Assembly: GCA_964420605.1 (NCBI GenBank)
Contig: CAYQUC010000001.1
Coordinates: forward strand, 62,001-126,000
Reading direction: 5' to 3'
Origin: CAYQUC01 sp964420605
GTDB taxonomy: Bacteria; Pseudomonadota; Gammaproteobacteria; UBA6429; Thiohalophilaceae
DNA length: 64,000 nucleotides
Part shown: one piece after another, positions 37,042 to 44,848 of the stretch
How the letters are laid out: each line of letters starts with the position of its first letter
Position numbering within the stretch: the first letter of the stretch is position 1
The notes under the pieces: generated by a model
What the model was told of the DNA's origin: nothing
The model's database searches: none
The model's input: only the letters and a program-made list of their open reading frames with translations
Program-made: the position numbers and the translations under genes

Positions 37042-38292
37042 ATGTATTTTGTGTTTTTAAAGAAAATAACGTATTTTTTTACATTTGTGTTATTTAGTGT
37101 TGTCGTTCAGTCTCAATCCGTTCAAAGTTCAGAAGATTTGTTTTCAAATTTAAAAACGGGACATAATAGACTGCGTGCACCAGATATTGATAAACCAGAT
37201 TTACATAAATCATATACTGATCCAGTTTTTAATACTGTTATAACGAGAATAACTGCTCCATCTCAAGTTCCGAGAGTAACACGGGTACGTCATTATTATT
37301 CAAAAGCGAATCCATTTAATGCTGATGAGACATATGCTGTAATGTTCGGTAGTAACGGCAGTAAATGGCTTTATAGTGCTAAGACATGGGAGCCTATTCA
37401 AAAACTAATTTTGTGGAGTAGTGAACCTGAAATTCAGTGGCATCCAACTGACCCAAATAAATTTTATTATTTAGCAAAATTAGATAGAAATAAAAATCCT
37501 CGTGGAATGTTTATTTATGATCTAAAGAAAAAATCAAGAACTTTGCTAAAGGATTTTAGTGAATACAAACGTATCAGAGGAAAGCTAGAAGGTAATATGG
37601 ACAAAAAGGGACGTTATTATGCCTTGGTAGGAACAAATGGAAGTGAAAATGAAATATTCGTATATGATGTTATCAACAACACTACAAGTGAAAAACAAAA
37701 AGTGTCGAAATATGTTGCTTCAGATTGGGTTAGTGTTTCACCAAGTGGTCAGTATGTTGTAGCAATGGGTAAGTATCGTTCAAGAATTTACGATATAAAA
37801 ATGAACCTAATTCGAGATTTACCTAGAGGTACTTATGGACATGGTGATTTATGTTTAGGTGAAAATAATGATGAATATTTAGTTTTTGATGGCGCGGATT
37901 ATGAAATTGATGGTAATAGAAATATTAACCGGGCAAATCTTAAAACAGGGAAGCTGGATATTTTGACTCGCATCGGATGGCGTAGTACACCTCATGTATC
38001 GTGTCGTAATTTGGATAAACCAGGTTGGGCTTTAATATCCACTCAAGGGCCTGATTTTCGGTATTCGAATCATGATTTTGAAATATTCTGGGTTAAGCTG
38101 GATGGTTCTCGCGAGGTTAGACGAGTAGCGCATCATCGTAGTAGTAGAAAAGGCGGTGGTTATTTTGCAGAGCAGCAGGCAGTTACTAATAAAACAGGTG
38201 ATAAAATAATATTTGCAAGTAATTGGGGTAAAGGTGAGGTTAATGATTATCTGATTGACTTAAAATTATCGAATAGCAGTAAGAAGGACTGA
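37042..38292 (+). CDS. Secreted beta-propeller protein
   Basis: A 416-residue protein with a signal peptide of about 27 residues (hydrophobic core FFTFVLFSVVVQ). The rest shows propeller-like repeats with blades around WHPTDPNKFYYL, VSVSPSGQYVVAMG, HVSCRNLDKPGWALIST and KIIFASNWGKGEVNDY. It is homologous to the C-terminal half of the lipoprotein at 45777-47606: both share DPxFxTVIxRI near the start of the propeller, NADETY, and RVAHHR followed by a W/F-AE segment. The fold is shared with oligogalacturonate lyase-like and TolB-like proteins. A polymer-binding or polymer-cleaving role outside the cytoplasm is plausible. A strong ribosome-binding site (GAGGAAAG) precedes it. Confidence 0.7.
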   Translation: MYFVFLKKITYFFTFVLFSVVVQSQSVQSSEDLFSNLKTGHNRLRAPDIDKPDLHKSYTDPVFNTVITRITAPSQVPRVTRVRHYYSKANPFNADETYAVMFGSNGSKWLYSAKTWEPIQKLILWSSEPEIQWHPTDPNKFYYLAKLDRNKNPRGMFIYDLKKKSRTLLKDFSEYKRIRGKLEGNMDKKGRYYALVGTNGSENEIFVYDVINNTTSEKQKVSKYVASDWVSVSPSGQYVVAMGKYRSRIYDIKMNLIRDLPRGTYGHGDLCLGENNDEYLVFDGADYEIDGNRNINRANLKTGKLDILTRIGWRSTPHVSCRNLDKPGWALISTQGPDFRYSNHDFEIFWVKLDGSREVRRVAHHRSSRKGGGYFAEQQAVTNKTGDKIIFASNWGKGEVNDYLIDLKLSNSSKKD

Positions 38293-38294
38293 AA

Positions 38295-39041
38295 GTGGAG
38301 TCAGTTACTTTTTTCTTTGAACCGGTATTTTATATAGGTCTTTTCTTATTGTTTGTACTTGCTATGTGTAAGTATAATTTAAATAGTAAGTATTCGATAA
38401 AGTTAGTCTATCTAACAATTGTATTTTATGTGCTTGTAGCAACACCTTTGGGTGCAAATTTTTTAGTGGCTCAGGTAGAGGTGGCATCGGTTGATCAAAC
38501 CTGTCTTAAAAAAAACACTAAGACAATAGTGATTTTGAGTGGTGGGATAACTGGAGATCCAGATTCACTTGATGAAATTTGGCGTTTAAAGGAAGAAAGT
38601 TACCGACGTGTTTTACTTGGACTTGAGTTGGCGAAACAAATTGAAGGCAGTGAGATTATAGTGTCTGGTGGGTTTGGTGGGATTTACTCAGAAGCTATAA
38701 TAATGGAGTCGTTAATTAAGAAGTTGGGGTTTTCTGGAGTTTTAATTGCTGACGCTGATTCTAAAAGTACCTATGCAAGTGCTGTAAATGTTACAGAAAT
38801 ATTATTAAAAAGAAAAGTTAAAGAGTATTGGTTAGTGACATCAGCTTTACATATGTTACGAGCAAAAAGTACTTTCACTAAACAAGGTATTATTCCATGT
38901 CTGTACCCGGTAAATAGTGTTTACGTTGCAACATCATTTCCTGGGGCAATATTACCTCAAATGAGTGCGCTTGCGAAAAGTACTGCAGTTTTTCACGAAG
39001 TTATTGGTATTTTGTGGTATTGGTTAACTGAAAAAAATTAA
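38295..39041 (+). CDS. YdcF/SanA family membrane protein (DUF218)
   Basis: A 248-residue protein with two N-terminal transmembrane segments (about 10-27 and 34-55), then a DUF218 domain: IVILSGGITGDPDS, EIIVSGGFGG, DSKSTYASAVNV and TSALHMLRAKSTF. Members of this family (ElyC, SanA, YdcF) affect envelope polysaccharide and lipid-carrier metabolism. It starts at GTG 38295, three bases after the propeller gene. Confidence 0.85.
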   Translation: MESVTFFFEPVFYIGLFLLFVLAMCKYNLNSKYSIKLVYLTIVFYVLVATPLGANFLVAQVEVASVDQTCLKKNTKTIVILSGGITGDPDSLDEIWRLKEESYRRVLLGLELAKQIEGSEIIVSGGFGGIYSEAIIMESLIKKLGFSGVLIADADSKSTYASAVNVTEILLKRKVKEYWLVTSALHMLRAKSTFTKQGIIPCLYPVNSVYVATSFPGAILPQMSALAKSTAVFHEVIGILWYWLTEKN

Positions 39042-39054
39042 TAACATAATAGTT

Positions 39055-40200
39055 ATGAATAAAAATAAAATAAACATTACCTATATAATTGACTCTATTG
39101 GATGGGCCGGAGCGCAAACACATTTGATTAGTGTGTTAACCAATATTGATCTAGAAAAATTTAATGTAAGTGTGGTGTGTCTTAGAGCACCTGGTGAGCA
39201 GTTTGATATCTTAGAAGAGTTAAATATAACAAGTTTAGTGTTAAATTTAGAAAACTTAATGACTCCTATTGAAACAATCAAGGCTATATTTAAATTACAT
39301 AAATTTCTTAGGTTGAATAAAACTGATGTTTTTCAGTCTTACATGTTTAATCCGAATTTGATAGCTAGCATTATGGCGTGCATACCTTGGCTTAGGTTCA
39401 AGTTGATCACAACAAGGCGGGATACAGGATACTGGCATCAACAGCATCATTGGTGGTTGTATCGATTTATGAATCTGGTGACTTATAAAATAATTGCTGT
39501 AAGTTCAGAAGTTCGGTTGGAGTCTATAAAAAATGAAAAGGTCTCACCAAAAAAAATAATAACTATTTATAATGGAATTGATCTTGATGTTTATAGTGAT
39601 AAAATATTTGATAGGACTAAAGTACGTAAGAATTTCGGTATCAAAGAAAATGAATTTGTATTTGGTATGTTGGCTGCATTACGGCCAGAGAAAAGACATG
39701 AGTTATTTATAGAAGCAGCTTCAAAAGTAATTGTTACAGTACCTAATGCTAAATTTATGGTTGTTGGTGGCGGCTATGCTAAAACAAAGGAAGGGATTAT
39801 CGAGTCTATCTCAAAATATAAAATGAAGGATAAGTTTCTGTTAACTGGAGTGTTAGGGAATGTCGTTCCTGCATTAGCAGCTTTTGATATTTCCATTCTA
39901 TGTTCAGATACAGAAGGTATGTCAAATTCAGTATTGCAATCTATTGCAATGAGTAAAGCAACGATAGTAACAAATGTTGGTGGTAATCCTGAAGTAATTG
40001 AAGATGGTGTAAACGGTGTTCTTATTCCTCCAAATGATTCAGATTCATTAGCTGAGTCAATGATTGAACTTTTTGAAAATAACCAGAAAAGACACGAAAT
40101 GGAAATTCAAGCTCTTAATATAGCAACTGATAAATTTAATATATATCCAATTATTAAAATGTTAGAAGCTGTTTATACGGATATAGTCCCTTTAAGTTAA
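39055..40200 (+). CDS. Glycosyltransferase, family 4
   Basis: A 381-residue GT-B enzyme: DSIGWAGAQTHLISVL loop at the N terminus, FGMLAALRPEKRHELFIEA, VVGGGYAKTKEG, and a variant EX7E motif in SDTEGMSNSVLQSIAMS (the second acidic residue is Gln/Ser). The changed second position may alter activity. It is the last glycosyltransferase before the ATP-grasp/sulfolactate group. Confidence 0.87.
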   Translation: MNKNKINITYIIDSIGWAGAQTHLISVLTNIDLEKFNVSVVCLRAPGEQFDILEELNITSLVLNLENLMTPIETIKAIFKLHKFLRLNKTDVFQSYMFNPNLIASIMACIPWLRFKLITTRRDTGYWHQQHHWWLYRFMNLVTYKIIAVSSEVRLESIKNEKVSPKKIITIYNGIDLDVYSDKIFDRTKVRKNFGIKENEFVFGMLAALRPEKRHELFIEAASKVIVTVPNAKFMVVGGGYAKTKEGIIESISKYKMKDKFLLTGVLGNVVPALAAFDISILCSDTEGMSNSVLQSIAMSKATIVTNVGGNPEVIEDGVNGVLIPPNDSDSLAESMIELFENNQKRHEMEIQALNIATDKFNIYPIIKMLEAVYTDIVPLS

Positions 40201-40217
40201 TTTAATAATAAGATTTA

Positions 40218-41297
40218 ATGACTATGATGAAATTATATAATAAATTTAGACGTATAATTAGAAAATTAATTAATTGTATTAAACCGTATAATGGCTATTC
40301 AAATCGAAAGTTAATTAGTAATTTTTCAGGTCTTCAGAAAAATTTTTATGTTAAGTTTTGGAGTGAAGCAGCTAGCTCTGTTGGAGCCAGTATTGTAGAT
40401 GTTGGGTATGGTTATTTTAAAATTAATGTTGGCAATAAAAAAACCTATGTCCGTGATTACAATGTAATGTTAGATGATAATTTAACCTTAAAAATTGCCG
40501 GTAACAAGCCATTTGTTCTCAAAATATTGAATGAAGGAGGTTTTCCTACGCCACGGTTTTTGGAATATAAAATTGATCAGCTAGAAAAAGCACAAAAATT
40601 CTTGGTTGATTTAGGGCGTAATGTTGTTATTAAACCGGCTAGTGGCACTGGAGCTGGACGAGGTGTAACGACACATATTAATGATGACATTAAAGTGAGG
40701 AAAGCATCATTTTTTGCAGCTTCGTTTTGTGAAACATTACTTATTGAAGAACAAGTTAAAGGTGATTCATTTCGGTTATTGTATCTTGACGGTGTTTTTT
40801 TAGATGCAATTCGTCGCGATCCGCCATTTGTTGTTGGTGATGGAAGAAGTACAATTAAGATGCTTGTTAAAAATGAAAATGATAAACGTATTGAATCTGC
40901 TGAAATATTAACCTTTCATCCATTGATTATTGATATGGAATGTAGGTTAAAGTTGAAAGAGCAAGGGTTACATATTAATTCCGTTTTAGATAATGGTGAA
41001 AAAATTATTATTAAAACAGTGGTTAATCAAAATAGTTGTTTTGAAAATCACATAGTCCGAGACTCGATTCATCCATCAATTATAGACATTGGGAAAAATG
41101 TTGTGTCAGAATTAGGGATTACGCTTGGTGGAATAGACGTTATAACACAGGATATTTCAATTTCACTTGAAGATGCCAACGGTATTATTAATGAAATAAA
41201 TACAACACCAGGGCTGCATCATCATATATTAGTTTCTGAAAAGGATAAAATATTACCTGTTGGTAAGATGGTGTTGGAGTATATATTTAAAAAATAA
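40218..41297 (+). CDS. ATP-grasp ligase resembling the cyanophycin synthetase core
   Basis: A 359-residue ATP-grasp enzyme that would activate a carboxylate as acyl phosphate and join it to an amine. After about 85 variable residues come FVLKILNEGGFPTPRFLEY, the ATP-binding Lys in NVVIKPASGTGAGRGVTT, IEEQVKGDSFRLLYLDG, RRDPPFVVGDGRSTIKMLV and the Mg-binding end EINTTPGLHHH. The GDGRSTI and NTTPGLHHH blocks are characteristic of CphA-type ligases, but the long N-terminal domain and the Mur-ligase domain of CphA are absent. It lies just upstream of comA and comB, which makes sulfolactate a candidate acyl substrate (inference). Confidence 0.85.
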   Translation: MTMMKLYNKFRRIIRKLINCIKPYNGYSNRKLISNFSGLQKNFYVKFWSEAASSVGASIVDVGYGYFKINVGNKKTYVRDYNVMLDDNLTLKIAGNKPFVLKILNEGGFPTPRFLEYKIDQLEKAQKFLVDLGRNVVIKPASGTGAGRGVTTHINDDIKVRKASFFAASFCETLLIEEQVKGDSFRLLYLDGVFLDAIRRDPPFVVGDGRSTIKMLVKNENDKRIESAEILTFHPLIIDMECRLKLKEQGLHINSVLDNGEKIIIKTVVNQNSCFENHIVRDSIHPSIIDIGKNVVSELGITLGGIDVITQDISISLEDANGIINEINTTPGLHHHILVSEKDKILPVGKMVLEYIFKK

Positions 41298-41333
41298 CAG
41301 ATTATTATTTTTTTATAATGGTAATAATGAAGA

Positions 41334-41561
41334 GTGATAGCTTATTTAGCGTTCATTAAAAAAATTATTATTAGTCAAAAATTATCCCCAATACATAAAA
41401 TGTATAACTCATCTGAGTGCGTTAACCTTTACGGTTTAGCTTATACGCAAACTATATTATATTATATTGATTTGATTAAGCTAACTTTAAAATTTGATGT
41501 ATTTTTAGGGTATGTTGTGCCTGTCAGTGGGTCGGATTTATTACCACTGAATGAGATTTAA
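41334..41561 (+). CDS. Doubtful small open frame (75 codons)
   Basis: Starts at GTG and encodes a Leu/Ile/Tyr-rich peptide with two weakly hydrophobic stretches. No family is recognised. No ribosome-binding site at good spacing is seen. It could be a degraded gene remnant or chance; kept only because it fills part of an otherwise empty leader. Confidence 0.2.
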   Translation: MIAYLAFIKKIIISQKLSPIHKMYNSSECVNLYGLAYTQTILYYIDLIKLTLKFDVFLGYVVPVSGSDLLPLNEI

Positions 41562-41594
41562 TTCAAATTGTGATCAATGACGTGGGCTACGTAC

Positions 41595-41606
41595 GGTAAT
41601 ATTACC
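41595..41606. promoter_or_regulatory. 12-bp palindrome GGTAATATTACC
   Basis: Perfect palindrome about 50 bases upstream of the extended -10 element of the comA promoter. Position and symmetry suit a regulator's operator. Confidence 0.35.
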
Positions 41607-41654
41607 ATAATATATGTAGTGTTAATTGATAAATAACATTCAGTTAAATTTATA

Positions 41655-41663
41655 TGCTATTAT
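41655..41663 (+). promoter_or_regulatory. Extended -10 promoter for the comA-comB group
   Basis: TGCTATTAT combines a TGn extension with a 5/6 match to TATAAT. The -35 region (AACATT, 17 bases upstream) is weak, as is common for extended -10 promoters. A transcript would start near 41670, about 225 bases before the comA ATG. Confidence 0.4.
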
Positions 41664-41894
41664 ATTCGCATTTTAAAGTTTTGATTTTATTAGCAATTTA
41701 ATCAGAAATAAAAATTGAAAATACTATCAAGATGCTCGTTAGAGTGTCGATAGCCTTATATCTACACTCAAAAAAGATATGTCAGGAATTAGTTTGTATT
41801 TAGTCGCTTGTTTCAAACTAATAGGGACACAGTTTTATCAAATTTCGAATGGACTCTTATAAATAATTTCACGTTACTAAGTATGAGAGATGTT

Positions 41895-42701
41895 ATGAAT
41901 AACAATAATGCAGCAAAATGCCATACAAAAGACTATCTATCATCAATAGGTGTACCTGAACTCCCAGGAAGAACCTCACCATTTGATCCGGGGTATGATC
42001 CTGCGACATTAATAAGTCACCTTGAACAAAGTAGTCATTTAATTTCAATTTTGAAGATATCCATGGCATGTTGGCAAGTTGCTAGCGAGACTGCTACACG
42101 ACAAAAAATTGCAGCGGCTAATCGATTGAATGTACCTACAGTTACAGGTGGGGGTACATTTGAGGTTGCTTGCCATTTTGGAAAACTGCCTCAATTTCTC
42201 GATTTAGTTGCGGATCTTGGTATTACTCGATTTGAAGCTGGTGAAGGTTTTATACCGCTAAAGGAGCAGCCAAAAACTATTATGAAAATGGCTGAAGAAC
42301 GTGGACTTGAAGTTCAGTTTGAAATAGGTGAAAAACACAGTGGTGCTTTTTCGGCTGAAATAATTAAAGAACTGATTGATCAAGCAAAAGAGTGGCTTGA
42401 TATTGGAGCGAAACAAATAGTAGTTGAAGCTCGTGAGAGTGCTGTCGATATAGGTTTATTTTCTGAGACTGGTGCCCTGAATGCGCTTGGAGCAGATATG
42501 TTAGTTGAAGCTCTAGGGTTTGATGCTTTAATTTTTGAGGCCCCTACTAAATCAAGTCAATTTGCGATGCTAAATCATTTTGGTTCTGATGTTCATTTGT
42601 GTAATGTTCGAATGGAAGAGTTACTTCGTGTCGAAATATACCGTCGTGGTTTACATTCAGATGCTTTTCAACATGAGAATTTACGACCAAAAGGTCAATA
42701 A
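41895..42701 (+). CDS. comA: Phosphosulfolactate synthase (ComA)
   Basis: Condenses phosphoenolpyruvate with sulfite to (2R)-phospho-3-sulfolactate, the first step of the methanogen coenzyme M route. The C-terminal half carries the family's conserved blocks: IVVEARESAVDIGLF, LIFEAPTKSSQFAMLNHFG and RRGLHSDAF, with TVTGGGTFEVAC and ITRFEAGEGFIPL before. About 268 residues from ATG 41895, chosen because GAGAG precedes it; an in-frame TTG at 41808 would add 29 residues with no family similarity. The protein is a predicted TIM barrel. In Bacillus a homologue makes sulfolactate for spores. It is followed 35 bases later by comB, with no comC, comD or comE in the window, so the product is probably sulfolactate, not coenzyme M. 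Confidence 0.92.
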   Translation: MNNNNAAKCHTKDYLSSIGVPELPGRTSPFDPGYDPATLISHLEQSSHLISILKISMACWQVASETATRQKIAAANRLNVPTVTGGGTFEVACHFGKLPQFLDLVADLGITRFEAGEGFIPLKEQPKTIMKMAEERGLEVQFEIGEKHSGAFSAEIIKELIDQAKEWLDIGAKQIVVEARESAVDIGLFSETGALNALGADMLVEALGFDALIFEAPTKSSQFAMLNHFGSDVHLCNVRMEELLRVEIYRRGLHSDAFQHENLRPKGQ

Positions 42702-42736
42702 TTAAAGTTTAAAACTTAGATTGGGAGTTTGCTAAA

Positions 42737-43486
42737 GTGCCAAGTGTTGTAATAGATTATTTACCTGCCTGCGCAGAACATTACAGAAATGAATACGCCA
42801 TCGTTGCTATTGATGTAATTCGTGCCACAACAACCGCAACAACGGCATTAAGTTTAGGGCGCGATGTGTATCCTGTTCAAACTACGGACGAGGCCTTTGT
42901 TTTGGCAGGTAAACTTAACCGTCCCTTACTAATGGGAGAGCAGGGTGGTAATGTTCCTTATGGCTTTGATTTAACCAATAGTCCGGTTCAAGCAATGGCT
43001 TTAACTGCAATACCGTCAGGGGACTTTACTGATATTTCGCGTCCAATAATATTGCTATCATCATCTGGTACTCGTTTATTGATGAATTCAGTTGGTGCTG
43101 GTACTGAAGCAGTATATATTTCATGCGCCCGTAATTTTTCTGCGATGGCTAAGTATTTAGTTGGTTTACACGATAAAGTGGCTGTCCTAGGTGCCGGTAC
43201 TCGTGGTGAGTTTAGAAGAGAAGATCAAATGGGTTGTGCGTGGCTAGCAGAAAAATTAGTTGCGGCAGGTTATGAAATGGAAACAAATCGGACGCGTGAT
43301 TTAATTTCACGTTGGAGCGGGGCGAGTCTTGCTGATGCTCGAGGTGGTAGAAGTGCCGAGTATCTTCAACGATCAGGACAGATGCATGATCTTGAATTTG
43401 TTTTGCATCATTTTGATGATCTTGATATTGTTCCTCAATTAATTAATGGTAAATTAACAGTAGTTTCTGGTAATACAACTGTTTAA
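42737..43486 (+). CDS. comB: 2-phosphosulfolactate phosphatase (ComB)
   Basis: Hydrolyses 2-phosphosulfolactate to (R)-3-sulfolactate, Mg-dependent. The 249-residue protein has the family blocks AIDVIRATTTATTAL, the Glu-Gly segment GEQGGNVPYGFDLTNSP, ILLSSSGTRLL, and GAGTRGEFRREDQMGCAWLAEKL. It starts at GTG 42737, nine bases after GGGAG. Its place directly after comA supports the identification of both. The TNSP and SGTR motifs match ComB closely, so an alternative phosphatase function is unlikely. Confidence 0.92.
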   Translation: MPSVVIDYLPACAEHYRNEYAIVAIDVIRATTTATTALSLGRDVYPVQTTDEAFVLAGKLNRPLLMGEQGGNVPYGFDLTNSPVQAMALTAIPSGDFTDISRPIILLSSSGTRLLMNSVGAGTEAVYISCARNFSAMAKYLVGLHDKVAVLGAGTRGEFRREDQMGCAWLAEKLVAAGYEMETNRTRDLISRWSGASLADARGGRSAEYLQRSGQMHDLEFVLHHFDDLDIVPQLINGKLTVVSGNTTV

Positions 43487-43514
43487 CACGAAAAAATATA
43501 ATAAGGTAGTTTGA

Positions 43515-44765
43515 ATGAAAATCACTAACGCAGAAACTCCGGTACTTGTACTGACTAGTAAAATAGGTGCAGTAACAATAATGCGCTGTTTAGGCCAATT
43601 TGGAGTTGATATCTATGCAACTGATGCCGATTCAAAATCACCTGCATTAACATCAAAGTATTGTAAAAAGAAATACATTAAAAAATTCGATGAATCTAAA
43701 CCTGAAGAATATCTGGAGTTTGTGTTAAATATTGGTAAAGAAATTGGCAAGAAAGCGTTATTAATTCAAACATCAGATACTATGGCAGTATTTATTGCTG
43801 AACATGCTGAGCAGTTAAAACACTATTTTATTTTTCCTGATAATAGTGCTGATCTAATAAAACGGATTATCAGTAAAGAGGGAATGTATTCTATCGCGTT
43901 AGAAAATGATGTTCCAACGCCTTTAACTTTGTTTCCGAAAAATCTTGATGATGTTTTAGAATATTGTAAAGATGGCAAGTTTCCTTTAATGTTAAAAGGA
44001 ATATATGGTGATAAACTTCAAGCAAGAACCAATAAAAAAATGGTGATTGTAAATAATGCTGATGAGTTACTAGAAAATTATAAGTGGTTAGAAGATCCCG
44101 AAGAACCTAATTTAATGTTACAAGAGTATATACCTGGTGCGGATGATCAGGTATTTATATTTAATGGCTACTTTGATGCTGACTCAGAATGTTTGGCCGC
44201 ATTTACAGGTTATAAGGTTCGCCAATATCCTATACATGTTGGTGCAGCATCACTTGGTGAGTGCAAATGGAATCAAGACGTTGCGGATTTGACTATTCGG
44301 TTTATGAAAGATATTGGTTATACTGGAATTCTTGATATTGGTTACCGCTTAGATCCTCGAGATGGGAAGTATAAAGTGCTAGATATCAACCCAAGGGTTG
44401 GGCAAGCGTTTAGAATTTTTGTTGCCGAAAATGGTATGGATGTAATTCGAAGCCAGTATATGGATTTGACAAATCAACGTTCAGATGAAGCTGTAATACC
44501 TGATGAAGGTCGACGATGGATTATTGAAGATTATGATGTGATATCCAGTATTCATTATTTCTTGGAAGGTTCACTGTCATTTACTGAGTGGTTTAAATCA
44601 TTTAGACGTTGTAAAGAAGGCGCATGGTTTAGTTGGCGTGATCCGGTACCTTTTTTGGCTATTTTACTTGGGTTTGGCAAAAAAATAATCTACTGGATTT
44701 TAAAAAAAATAGGCTTACGACAGTTACCTAATACGAAAAGGAACTTTCAAAAAAGTGAAAGTTAA
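43515..44765 (+). CDS. ATP-grasp carboxylate-amine ligase-like protein
   Basis: A 416-residue ATP-grasp protein. An N-terminal Rossmann-like domain (PVLVLTSKIGAVTIMRCLG) is followed by the ATP-grasp fold: FPLMLKGIYGDK with the ATP-binding Lys, MLQEYIPGADDQVFIFNG, GILDIGYRLD and VLDINPRVGQAF with metal ligands. The C-terminal ~90 residues are basic with a hydrophobic patch (PVPFLAILLGFG). It is of the predicted carboxylate-amine ligase group common in surface-polymer loci. A good ribosome-binding site (AAGGTAG) precedes the ATG, 28 bases after comB. Its acyl and amine substrates are unknown; sulfolactate is a candidate. Confidence 0.85.
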   Translation: MKITNAETPVLVLTSKIGAVTIMRCLGQFGVDIYATDADSKSPALTSKYCKKKYIKKFDESKPEEYLEFVLNIGKEIGKKALLIQTSDTMAVFIAEHAEQLKHYFIFPDNSADLIKRIISKEGMYSIALENDVPTPLTLFPKNLDDVLEYCKDGKFPLMLKGIYGDKLQARTNKKMVIVNNADELLENYKWLEDPEEPNLMLQEYIPGADDQVFIFNGYFDADSECLAAFTGYKVRQYPIHVGAASLGECKWNQDVADLTIRFMKDIGYTGILDIGYRLDPRDGKYKVLDINPRVGQAFRIFVAENGMDVIRSQYMDLTNQRSDEAVIPDEGRRWIIEDYDVISSIHYFLEGSLSFTEWFKSFRRCKEGAWFSWRDPVPFLAILLGFGKKIIYWILKKIGLRQLPNTKRNFQKSES

Positions 44766-44848
44766 ATTTGTAATAACGATTTTCACTCTTGATTAGTAAT
44801 TTGAGATTCCTTGTTTAGTGGCTTGTCCTAGCGTGGAGTGTTGCTTGA

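Larger units (their letters stand above)
41298..41894. other. Long leader region before the sulfolactate genes
   Basis: About 600 bases with one doubtful 75-codon frame (41334-41561). The second half is non-coding and contains a 12-bp palindrome (41595-41606) and an extended -10 promoter (41655-41663). Such a gap is exceptional in this otherwise tightly packed locus and suggests that comA-comB and the genes after them have their own promoter. Confidence 0.5.

Noticed and set aside
32468..39041. A hidden exosortase among the multi-spanning proteins
   Set aside because: The 482-residue protein fits the O-antigen ligase pattern and the 248-residue one fits YdcF; neither shows the exosortase Cys/Arg/Arg-His arrangement.
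41808..41894. Longer comA start at TTG 41808
   Set aside because: The extra 29 residues have no similarity to ComA, and GAGAG supports ATG 41895.
41895..43486. comA-comB as part of a coenzyme M pathway
   Set aside because: Sulfolactate dehydrogenase, sulfopyruvate decarboxylase and later genes are missing here; this remains open for the rest of the genome.
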